Shown: positions 1 to 6,558 of the stretch, piece after piece
How the letters are laid out: each line of letters begins with the position of its first letter
How positions within the stretch are numbered: position 1 is the first letter of the stretch
NCBI GenBank assembly: GCA_016866375.1
Contig: VGMK01000011.1
Coordinates: 1 to 22,998, forward strand
Reading direction: 5' to 3'
Length of the DNA stretch: 22,998 bases
Origin: Bacteroidota bacterium
Lineage (GTDB): Bacteria > Bacteroidota > Bacteroidia > Flavobacteriales_D > Crocinitomicaceae
Position numbers and translations under genes: made by a program
Notes under the pieces: generated by a model
What the model was told of the DNA's origin: nothing
What the model saw: the letters and a program-made list of their open reading frames with translations, nothing else
Database searches by the model: none

Positions 1-208
1 CTCTCATAAATCCATCCGTGGAGTCCATAGACACTGCTCTTACTGAATTTTCTCCAACATGAGACTGAACCTCTAAAACTACTCGAGAACCGTCTGCCTT
101 TTTAACCTCAAGGGCATCATAGATGCTCGGAAGGGGAACGCCCCTCTCAAACCTTATATCCACCACCGGGCCAATAACTTGAGAAACTTTACCTTTTGTA
201 ACCGTCAT
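1..208 (-). CDS. atpD: ATP synthase F1 subunit beta, N-terminal fragment (partial, runs off the window)
   Basis: The 69 visible codons translate to a protein starting MTVTKGKVSQVIGPVVDIRF and ending DSTDGFMR, where the window cuts it. This is the N-terminal beta-barrel domain of the catalytic beta subunit of F1 ATP synthase, which binds and turns over ADP and phosphate at the cytoplasmic face of the membrane. The IGPVVD motif and the later VRAVSMDSTDG motif are characteristic. The nucleotide-binding core with the P-loop lies outside the window. The ATG at 206-208 is the natural start. A TATATTTG promoter box lies 22 bases upstream (231-238), so the gene probably has its own promoter even though the permease gene ends 64 bases upstream. 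Family assignment is very secure. Confidence 0.95.
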   Translation of the reverse strand, partial: MTVTKGKVSQVIGPVVDIRFERGVPLPSIYDALEVKKADGSRVVLEVQSHVGENSVRAVSMDSTDGFMR

Positions 209-230
209 TTTCGTGTATTAAATTTGAGTG

Positions 231-238
231 CAAATATA
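231..238 (-). promoter_or_regulatory. Putative -7 box (TATATTTG) of the atpD promoter
   Basis: On the minus strand this reads TATATTTG, matching the Bacteroidota -7 consensus TAnnTTTG. It ends 22 bases before the atpD ATG, leaving a leader of roughly 17 nt. I see no good TTG (-33) element at the usual 17-23 base spacing, so the call rests on the -7 box and its position. Confidence 0.5.
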
Positions 239-272
239 CACTTTTTTTCTCAGGCGCTCAGCTTAAATGGAT

Positions 273-1484
273 TTAAAACCGCCTTGATAGTAATTTTATA
301 GTGCCCCACGAAAACCCAAAACCTAAAGAAAAAACCATCAAGATTATGAAGAATAAATCGGTCCATCTAAAAACAATAGGAAATCCCACGCTCATTTCTC
401 CCATTGTAACAAAACCAGTCAACCTTTGATATATACACACGCTATATCCAATTGCAAGCCCAAATACCAGGCCCGCAGAACAGATCAATATACCATTAAA
501 AATAAAAGCGTATTGAATATCCTTATTATTAAGTCCTAGCGAGCGAAGCGCTTGAATATCCTTTTGTTTTTCTAAATATTGTATAGTTAGTGAGGCAATA
601 AGGTTAATTGCAGCAAAAACAAAAATAAAGATCATAATAATTAGTATGATAAGCCGTTCAGATTTACTTGTTTTATAAACCAGTTCGTGTTTTTCGTAAT
701 TTGTTTTAACAGTAAAATTACTCCCTATTTCACGCTGAAAATCCTTTTTAAAGTCTTCTTGATCGACCCCTTCTTTTAACTTAATATAAATATGGCTGAT
801 TTCATCTGTATACCCCAAAAGTTCTTGTGTGTTTTTTAAAGACCATAAAATATTTTCCTCATTAACCTCCTTATTAAAATTAAAAACGCTTGCGCATTGA
901 ACTCTCGTTTTTTTAAACATCTCTTCTCCTTGTTTCATCCTCATTTCTCTTTTTCCTGCTAAAATGGAAATTTCGGTTTGGCCAGGACGTATTTCTAATT
1001 TGTCTGCCAATCCAGGAGCCAGAAATATTTCCTGCCCCTCTAATAATTTATAAAGACATTTATGATTTCCTTCACATGTTGGGGCTTTATACAAGCTATT
1101 ATTGGAATACTCAACCATATCTAGAAACGCCGGCTGTATGCCTAATATTTTTGCATTCGTCCATTTCTTGTCATTTTGTAATACCACTAATTCCTCTATT
1201 CCCCTCGAAGAAAAGGCAATGTTTTCATTTAGAAGGACCCTCTCATTAAATTCAGAAGGTAGGAATGTTTTTCTCTTATTGTGTGTTATCGTGATGTCGG
1301 CGTCAAACTTTCCATACATTGTCTGTATTACGCTTTCTATTCCATTAAATGCAGATAAAATTATAACAAGCGCGGCGCAAACCATGCCCATTCCTACCCA
1401 CGACACTTTTGTTAAGACTGAAACAATATTACTACCCTTCTTTGAAAAAAAATAACGCTGCGCTATGTAAAATGAAGTCTTAAT
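273..1484 (-). CDS. LolC/LolE-type lipoprotein-releasing permease (FtsX family), apparent ATT start
   Basis: An inner-membrane permease subunit of the LolCDE type, which with a LolD ATPase releases lipoproteins from the inner membrane. The protein has about 403 residues: an N-terminal motif FYIAQRYFFSKKG followed by a membrane segment near residues 31-46 (ALVIILSAFNGIE, close to the family's ALIIVLSVFNGFE), a large periplasmic domain, and an FtsX domain with three C-terminal membrane segments near 279-304, 326-354 and 375-397. The first conventional start codon in frame is a GTG at 1404-1406, but starting there would remove the conserved FYIAQRYFFSKK segment. Upstream, the frame reads TAG ATA ATT AAG ACT TCA, so the only plausible initiator is ATT (1482-1484), which overlaps the rbfA stop as TAATT. 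The periplasmic domain has three cysteines, two of them in TCEGNHKC. No LolD ATPase is nearby. Family is confident; the start is uncertain. Confidence 0.85.
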   Translation of the reverse strand: MKTSFYIAQRYFFSKKGSNIVSVLTKVSWVGMGMVCAALVIILSAFNGIESVIQTMYGKFDADITITHNKRKTFLPSEFNERVLLNENIAFSSRGIEELVVLQNDKKWTNAKILGIQPAFLDMVEYSNNSLYKAPTCEGNHKCLYKLLEGQEIFLAPGLADKLEIRPGQTEISILAGKREMRMKQGEEMFKKTRVQCASVFNFNKEVNEENILWSLKNTQELLGYTDEISHIYIKLKEGVDQEDFKKDFQREIGSNFTVKTNYEKHELVYKTSKSERLIILIIMIFIFVFAAINLIASLTIQYLEKQKDIQALRSLGLNNKDIQYAFIFNGILICSAGLVFGLAIGYSVCIYQRLTGFVTMGEMSVGFPIVFRWTDLFFIILMVFSLGFGFSWGTIKLLSRRF

Positions 1485-1825
1485 TATCTACCTTTTTTCA
1501 GCAATTCATCTATTTTCATGGCGTAATCCAATGAATCATCAATAAAAAACGAAAGAGCAGGGGCTTTGCGCAAATTTTTTAATCTACTAGAAACCTCATA
1601 TTTCACTTTTCCTTTATTTAAATTGATGTTTTCTAGTACCGCTTCTTTACTGTCTGTATTATAAATACTTAAGTAGCATCTCGCTAAGGAAAGGTCTGAT
1701 GTCACCCTTACGCTCGTAACTGTAACCATGCTGCCAAGGCATATTTCTTGGGTACTTCGCAAGAAATAATTCGCCAATTCTGTCCGTATAGCAGACTCTA
1801 TCTTTTGTTGTCGTATTGATGACAT
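1484..1825 (-). CDS. rbfA: Ribosome-binding factor A
   Basis: A 113-residue protein beginning MSSIRQQKIESAIRTELANYF, a typical RbfA N-terminus, with the KH-like core ending in KNLRKAPALSFFIDDSLDYAMKI. The RKAPxLxFxxDxSxxxAxxI pattern is characteristic of RbfA, which binds the 30S subunit during 16S rRNA maturation and cold adaptation. Length is normal. An in-frame TTG three codons upstream (1832-1834) could be taken as the start, but it lies inside a TACCTTTG promoter box, so the ATG at 1823-1825 is preferred; the message would be leaderless or nearly so. Its stop overlaps by one base the apparent ATT start of the permease downstream, indicating translational coupling. It is divergent from the ABC exporter gene. 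Confidence 0.92.
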   Translation of the reverse strand: MSSIRQQKIESAIRTELANYFLRSTQEICLGSMVTVTSVRVTSDLSLARCYLSIYNTDSKEAVLENINLNKGKVKYEVSSRLKNLRKAPALSFFIDDSLDYAMKIDELLKKGR

Positions 1826-1831
1826 GTTTTT

Positions 1832-1839
1832 CAAAGGTA
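1832..1839 (-). promoter_or_regulatory. Putative -7 box (TACCTTTG) of the rbfA promoter
   Basis: The minus strand reads TACCTTTG, a TAnnTTTG match, followed by six bases and then the rbfA ATG. Transcription would begin at or within a base or two of the start codon. No TTG element sits at the expected -33 spacing. It excludes the in-frame TTG at 1832-1834 as a sensible rbfA start. Confidence 0.5.
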
Positions 1840-1883
1840 ATGATTCTATTGCTGATTGATTTAAAAAACAAGGTGGTTTAGTG

Positions 1884-1891
1884 TATATTTG
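1884..1891 (+). promoter_or_regulatory. Putative -7 box (TATATTTG) of the ABC exporter promoter
   Basis: TATATTTG matches TAnnTTTG and ends only three bases before the ATG at 1895, so the transcript would be leaderless. A TTG at 1856-1858 lies 25 bases upstream, slightly longer than the usual spacing. An in-frame TTG at 1889-1891 is part of the box and is not a believable start codon. Confidence 0.5.
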
Positions 1892-1894
1892 CCC

Positions 1895-3742
1895 ATGAAC
1901 TCATGGAAAGACGTTTATAAATATGCTTTTAAATATAGAAAACTTGCGTTAATTACAATTCTTGGTAATTTGCTGTTTACCATATTTAACTTGCTTTCCC
2001 TGGTTCTCTTTATACCTTTTCTTCAGTTAATTTTCCGGGTTAACGATTTTAAAGTTGTGCTTGAAAAGCCAGTATATTCAGGCGAAATAAGCAACCTTGG
2101 CTCATATGTTGCGGAATACTACAACTATCACATGCACTTAATGGTTTCCTCAGACCCCCGACAGGCATTAATGTTTGTTTGTGTTTCGGTATTTATTGCT
2201 TTCTTATTAAAAAACTCATCGCGGTATTTAGCGGTTTGGTATCAATCAGAATTACGGATGGCCGTTGTGCGTGATGTCCGTGATGATTTATTTAAAAAAT
2301 CTATGGAATTACCACTATCATTTCATTCGCAAGAAAGAAAAGGAGATTTAATGGCCCGATTAAACAGTGATGTTGGGGAAATCGAAAACGGGGTGGTTGG
2401 ATTTTTAGAGCTCGTGTTTCGGGATCCAATAGCAATAGTTATTCATGTTTTTTCTTTGTTTTACATTAGTCCCCGTTTAACTCTGGTTTCTTTTTTTCTT
2501 TTACCAATCACGGCTTTTGTAGTGTCGAGAATAGGAAAAAGCTTGAAGAAAACCGTAAAAAACAGCCAAGAAAAACTCGGCTTGCTTTATTCAATAATGG
2601 ATGAAAGTTTGAGTGGCATACGAATTATCAAGGGGTTTAATGCAACCGGATTTATAACTAAACTCTTTAGAAAAAACAACCTACAACATCAAAAGCTAGT
2701 AACTAAAACCTTTCGAAAAAAAGACGTATCCCCATTAATAAGCGAAACCCTTGGTGCTGGGCTTATGATGTGTTTGGTTTGGTTTGGTGGAAACTTAATT
2801 TTAGAAGGATCAAGCAATGGAGAGGGATTAACCGGAGAACTCTTCATAACATTTATAATCATTTTTTCTCAACTTCTTCGGCCAATTCAATCCATTGCTA
2901 ACCAGGTGTCCATTTTACAAAAAGCTCGCGTGAGTATGGACAGGGTTAATGATATTCTCTCAATAAAAGATCAAATTTTGGAGCCGGAATCACCTCAAGA
3001 ATTTCACACTTTTACAAATGAAATTTCCTACAAAAATGTTTCTTTTAAATACGGGGAAGAATGCGTGATTAAAGCGGTGTCGCTTTCCATACCAAAAGGA
3101 CACACTGTTGCGTTGGTTGGTGAATCGGGAAGCGGAAAGTCTACATTAACAGATTTGCTCGCCCGATTTTATGATGTGACAGATGGGGAAATCACCATAG
3201 ATAATAAAAACATAAAGTCTTTTCGCTCTTTTGACTTGAGAAATAAAATTGGAATTGTTTCTCAGGATTCGATTTTATTTAATGGCTCGGTTTTAGAAAA
3301 TATTGCGTTTGGAGACGAAAATCCCTCTTATGATAGAGCTGTTGAGGCCGCACAAATTGCAAATGCACATGTGTTTATTGAGGACCTCGAATTAGGATAC
3401 AACACAAACATTGGAGAAAGAGGAAATAAGCTTTCTGGAGGACAAAGACAACGCCTATGTATTGCTCGTGCTATTTATAAAAACCCTGAAATTCTCATAC
3501 TTGACGAAGCAACATCAGCACTGGATACAGAGTCTGAAAAACTGGTTCAAGAAGCGTTAGATCGTTTAATGAAAAACAGGACCACCTTGATTGTCGCTCA
3601 TCGTTTAAGCACCATAAGAAATGCAGATACTATTGTTGTGCTATCAAAAGGTTCTGTTGCAGAACAAGGAACCCACCATGAGCTGATTGAAAAGAAGGGC
3701 TTATACTTCAATTTTTGCTCGTTACAAGACATTATTTCATAA
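1895..3742 (+). CDS. MsbA-type ABC exporter (fused permease-ATPase, lipid A or multidrug family)
   Basis: A 615-residue half-transporter with an N-terminal ABC type-1 transmembrane domain (about residues 15-330, six predicted helices) and a C-terminal nucleotide-binding domain. Walker A is GESGSGKST at 409-417, the ABC signature is LSGGQRQRL near 512, Walker B is ILILDEATSALD near 533, and the H-loop histidine lies in AHRLST near 569. The catalytic glutamate after Walker B is present, so it should be an active homodimer. Such proteins flip lipid A precursors (MsbA) or export lipophilic compounds from the inner leaflet; sequence alone does not settle the substrate. I chose ATG 1895, not the TTG two codons earlier, because that TTG lies inside the promoter box. 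The desaturase gene starts 40 bases downstream behind its own promoter box. Both may act on membrane lipid, but that is inference. Confidence 0.92.
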   Translation: MNSWKDVYKYAFKYRKLALITILGNLLFTIFNLLSLVLFIPFLQLIFRVNDFKVVLEKPVYSGEISNLGSYVAEYYNYHMHLMVSSDPRQALMFVCVSVFIAFLLKNSSRYLAVWYQSELRMAVVRDVRDDLFKKSMELPLSFHSQERKGDLMARLNSDVGEIENGVVGFLELVFRDPIAIVIHVFSLFYISPRLTLVSFFLLPITAFVVSRIGKSLKKTVKNSQEKLGLLYSIMDESLSGIRIIKGFNATGFITKLFRKNNLQHQKLVTKTFRKKDVSPLISETLGAGLMMCLVWFGGNLILEGSSNGEGLTGELFITFIIIFSQLLRPIQSIANQVSILQKARVSMDRVNDILSIKDQILEPESPQEFHTFTNEISYKNVSFKYGEECVIKAVSLSIPKGHTVALVGESGSGKSTLTDLLARFYDVTDGEITIDNKNIKSFRSFDLRNKIGIVSQDSILFNGSVLENIAFGDENPSYDRAVEAAQIANAHVFIEDLELGYNTNIGERGNKLSGGQRQRLCIARAIYKNPEILILDEATSALDTESEKLVQEALDRLMKNRTTLIVAHRLSTIRNADTIVVLSKGSVAEQGTHHELIEKKGLYFNFCSLQDIIS

Positions 3743-3770
3743 ACTGTAAACTTAAACCAATTTTGATTGT

Positions 3771-3778
3771 TACTTTTG
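3771..3778 (+). promoter_or_regulatory. Putative -7 box (TACTTTTG) of the desaturase operon
   Basis: TACTTTTG matches TAnnTTTG and ends four bases before the desaturase ATG, again predicting a leaderless message. No convincing TTG lies at -33 spacing. It sits in the 40-base gap after the ABC exporter gene, so read-through from that gene is also possible. Confidence 0.45.
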
Positions 3779-3782
3779 ACAT

Positions 3783-4886
3783 ATGAAATTTAATAGAATT
3801 ACTTTCTCCTCTGACCACAACGAACTGTTCTACACAGAGCTCAAACAACGGGTTAACCATTATTTTAAAAATAAAAATATTTCCAAACACGCAAACGCCG
3901 AAATGGTTTTCAAGACCGTTTTTATGCTGGTTTTATATCTACTACCGTTGTGTTTATTGTTTGTTTCTTTTCCGGGCGACTGGGTTTATTTTTTGTGTTG
4001 GACTGTCATGGGGTTTGGAATGGCGGGAGTGGGTTTGTCTGTAATGCATGACGCAAATCACGGAACTTATTCTAAAAATCAACTCGTTAATAAAATCATC
4101 GGTAAGGTGTTAATCTTTCTCGGTGGAAGTGATGTTAATTGGCGAATTCAACATAACGTATTGCATCACACTTACACCAATATAACCGAAATAGACGAGG
4201 ACATCTCTCCTCCCGCTTTTCTATTGCGATTTTCACCCCATAAAAAACATTATGCGATTCACCGTTTTCAACATCTATATGCCTGGTTTTTATATGGGTT
4301 AATGACATTAATGTGGTTTTTTACAAAAGATTATATTCAAGCCATTCGTTATTACAAAAAGGGCCTTTTGAAGTCACAGGGAATATCCCTTTCCAAACAT
4401 TTATTCGCAATCGTTTTAAATAAAATGACATACGCTTTCGTGTTTATAGTACTTCCCATAGTTTTTAGTCCTGCTACTTGGTATGTTACCTTAATAGGAT
4501 TTTTTGTAATGCAGTTCATTTGTGGCTTTATACTTTCCGTTATATTTCAGCCCGCACACGTTGTTCCTTCCTCAAACTTTCCAGTTCCTAATGATTCGGG
4601 CAATATTGAAGCTGACTGGGCGGTAAATCAGTTAGTCAATACGGCTAATTTTGCTCCAAAATCTCGCATTTTCTCTTGGTACGTTGGTGGATTAAATTAC
4701 CAAATCGAACATCATTTATTTCCAAATATCTGTCATATCCATTACCGTAAAATTTCAAAAATTGTAGAAAACACTGCGAAAGAATTTCGTCTTCCTTATC
4801 ATTCTTATAAAACTTTCTTAGGGGCGTTGGTTGACCACGGGAAGGTTTTGTATGCATTAGGAAAGAAAAATGTTGCAATGGTTTAA
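3783..4886 (+). CDS. Membrane fatty acid / acyl-lipid desaturase (DesA-like, di-iron)
   Basis: A 367-residue integral membrane desaturase that would introduce a double bond into acyl chains with a di-iron centre. The three histidine boxes are visible: HDANH at 89-93, HNVLHH at 124-129 and QIEHH at 307-311. Hydrophobic segments lie near 43-62, 66-88, 103-116, 165-181, 208-228 and 232-256, consistent with the usual four-helix core plus re-entrant parts. The third box begins with Gln, as in front-end acyl-lipid desaturases and bacterial COG3239 members, but there is no fused cytochrome b5 domain, so electrons must come from a separate ferredoxin or cytochrome. Regioselectivity cannot be read from sequence. 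It likely leads an operon with the two small genes that follow; the next start is three bases after its stop. A role in membrane fluidity is the natural inference. Confidence 0.92.
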   Translation: MKFNRITFSSDHNELFYTELKQRVNHYFKNKNISKHANAEMVFKTVFMLVLYLLPLCLLFVSFPGDWVYFLCWTVMGFGMAGVGLSVMHDANHGTYSKNQLVNKIIGKVLIFLGGSDVNWRIQHNVLHHTYTNITEIDEDISPPAFLLRFSPHKKHYAIHRFQHLYAWFLYGLMTLMWFFTKDYIQAIRYYKKGLLKSQGISLSKHLFAIVLNKMTYAFVFIVLPIVFSPATWYVTLIGFFVMQFICGFILSVIFQPAHVVPSSNFPVPNDSGNIEADWAVNQLVNTANFAPKSRIFSWYVGGLNYQIEHHLFPNICHIHYRKISKIVENTAKEFRLPYHSYKTFLGALVDHGKVLYALGKKNVAMV

Positions 4887-4889
4887 ACC

Positions 4890-5240
4890 ATGACCCCAGA
4901 AAAGCTCCGAGCTTATTGTTTATCCCTCCCTGCTACTGAAGAAAGTATGCCTTTTGACGATAATACGCTGGTTTTTAAAGTTGGGGGGAAAATATTTGCA
5001 TTGCTAGATCTAGATGAGGAGACATCCATAAATCTTAAATGTGAGACCGAAAAAATCCCAGAGCTACAAGATTATTTTTGTGCAGTAATACCGGGTTATC
5101 ATATGAATAAAAAACACTGGATTACTGTGTTGTTAAACCGGGATGTTTCAGATAAACAACTCTTTGAATGGGTAAAAAATTCTTATTTTTTGGTAATTAG
5201 CAAGTTAGGTAAACCCCTACGCAATGGGCTTGCGCATTGA
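4890..5240 (+). CDS. MmcQ/YjbR family protein
   Basis: A 116-residue protein beginning MTPEKLRAYCLSLPATEESMPFDDNTLVFKVGGKIFALL. The LPxTEExxPFxxxxLVFKVxGKxFAL pattern and the later PGYHMNKKHWITV are hallmarks of the MmcQ/YjbR family, a small CyaY-like fold with suspected DNA-binding or unknown function. It is full length. It starts three bases after the desaturase stop, and its last 17 bases overlap the S4 gene, so the three genes are probably co-transcribed and coupled. I do not infer a function in lipid metabolism from this placement, because these small genes are common in many contexts. Confidence 0.88.
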   Translation: MTPEKLRAYCLSLPATEESMPFDDNTLVFKVGGKIFALLDLDEETSINLKCETEKIPELQDYFCAVIPGYHMNKKHWITVLLNRDVSDKQLFEWVKNSYFLVISKLGKPLRNGLAH

Positions 5241-5601
5241 TAAGTTCGTGTGGTGCGTCCGCCTTACAAAAACGAGATCTCTCGCCGCAGAACTTATCGT
5301 TAAAAACAAAATCAAACTCAATAATTTAACAACAAAGGCTGCCAAAGACGTCTCCATTGGTGATGTTATTTATTTTTACCGAAACTCCGCAATATTCACT
5401 TATTCCATCTTAAAATTACCAAATGTGCGTCTTTCTGCTTCATTGGTAAACGATTATATTCAAGAAACCACCAACGAGGAAGAGAAGGAAAAAAACAGAA
5501 TTTTTGTAGCATCACAAAAGGCCTATCGCCTAACGGGGGGAAAGCCCTCAAAAAAGAATCGCCGTGATATAGAGGGTTTTTTGGATCAATGGGCCGAATG
5601 A
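5224..5601 (+). CDS. S4-domain RNA-binding protein (Hsp15-like)
   Basis: A 125-residue protein with an S4 RNA-binding fold at roughly residues 3-65: RIDKFVWCVRLTKTRSLAAE is the usual opening of this family (R-DK-LW-VR--KTRS-A). The C-terminal third is charged and basic (KEKNRIFVASQKAYRLTGGKPSKKNRRD), as in Hsp15, which binds 50S subunits carrying a stranded nascent chain. The exact target in Bacteroidota is not established. The ATG at 5224 lies inside the end of the MmcQ gene (17-base overlap, different frame). The 3' end overlaps convergently by 16 bases with the dehydrogenase gene on the other strand, so no terminator separates them. Confidence 0.9.
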   Translation: MGLRIDKFVWCVRLTKTRSLAAELIVKNKIKLNNLTTKAAKDVSIGDVIYFYRNSAIFTYSILKLPNVRLSASLVNDYIQETTNEEEKEKNRIFVASQKAYRLTGGKPSKKNRRDIEGFLDQWAE

Positions 5602-6539
5602 TCTGCTAATATTTTATCTGCTAATATATTACTCAATTTATAATAACTCTCTGTAGTCCAGCCAGCAATATGCGGTGTGAGTATTACTTTTTCTGAAGAA
5701 GTCAAATAACAAAATGCGTCGGGCACCTGTTGTTCAAAGAATTTTTCAAAACTTTTTTGTTCATATTCATGAACATCTAAACAAGCTCCTTTAATCTTTT
5801 GGGTTTTTAGCCCTTTGACCAAACTTTCAGTATCCACGATTCTACCTCTCGCTAGATTAATTAAAATAAATGGTTTTGCCATTTTATCAATAAACTCATC
5901 ATTGACTATGTGTTTTGTTTCGCTGGTCAGTGGTACATGAAAAGACACGATATCTGCTTGCTCCATAATTGCGGCTAGTGTGCATTCATGTACGAAATGA
6001 TCTCCAAACCCGGATTTATATTTATCGAATGCCATTACTTTTACATCAAATCCTCTGAGTTTTTTTGCAAATGATGTCCCGTTGTTGCCATATCCAATTA
6101 TTCCTACTGTTTTACCATCCAGCTCTTCTCCTCTGTTTGATTCTCTCTGCCAAATTCCCTTGCGTATTTGCAAATCTGAAACAGTAATTTTATTTAATAG
6201 CGATAAAAGCATGCCTAGTCCATGCTCTGCGACAGCATTTCTGTTTCCCTCTGGGGAATTGTAACAGATAATGGCATTTTTTTTACAAAATTCAACATCT
6301 ATATTTTCCAACCCAGAACCGGATCTAGCAATAAATTTAAGATTTTTACAAGTAGTTAAAACCTCCTCTGTCAGCGATATTTTCGAACGAATGACAAGTC
6401 CGCTCGCATCCGCAATCAGAAGGGGAATCTCCTCTGATTTTACTTTTGTTATGTCAATGCACACAAACCCCTCTTTTGTTAGGCGTTCCTGTAACACACC
6501 ATGAACCGTATCGATGAAATAAACCTTGGAATCTGACAC
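5586..6539 (-). CDS. D-isomer-specific 2-hydroxyacid dehydrogenase, NAD-binding
   Basis: A 317-residue member of the D-2-hydroxyacid dehydrogenase family, which reduces a 2-keto acid to the D-2-hydroxyacid or the reverse with NAD(H). The split substrate domain contains SGSGLENID at 73-81. The Rossmann domain starts near 100 with GYGNNG at 149-154, an intact GxGxxG. Catalytic residues are recognisable: Arg231 in NLARGRIVD, Glu260 in LDVHEYE, and His290 in TPHIAG. It could be a phosphoglycerate dehydrogenase (SerA-like), but there is no C-terminal ACT regulatory domain and no serC beside it, so the substrate stays open. The start is a GTG at 6537-6539; I found no ATG near the start of the conserved sequence. 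It follows mnmG by 19 bases and is probably the last gene of that operon. Confidence 0.88.
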   Translation of the reverse strand: MSDSKVYFIDTVHGVLQERLTKEGFVCIDITKVKSEEIPLLIADASGLVIRSKISLTEEVLTTCKNLKFIARSGSGLENIDVEFCKKNAIICYNSPEGNRNAVAEHGLGMLLSLLNKITVSDLQIRKGIWQRESNRGEELDGKTVGIIGYGNNGTSFAKKLRGFDVKVMAFDKYKSGFGDHFVHECTLAAIMEQADIVSFHVPLTSETKHIVNDEFIDKMAKPFILINLARGRIVDTESLVKGLKTQKIKGACLDVHEYEQKSFEKFFEQQVPDAFCYLTSSEKVILTPHIAGWTTESYYKLSNILADKILADHSAH

Positions 6540-6558
6540 AGGCTAAAGATACACTTTT

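Noticed and set aside
1404..1484. Programmed frameshifting from rbfA into the permease gene
   Set aside because: rbfA ends at its normal family length, and no slippery sequence with a downstream structure is evident; an unusual start in the TAATT overlap explains the arrangement more simply.
6540..6558. TATCTTTA as a promoter for the dehydrogenase gene
   Set aside because: It lacks the final G of TAnnTTTG and lies in a 19-base gap after mnmG, so co-transcription is the simpler reading.
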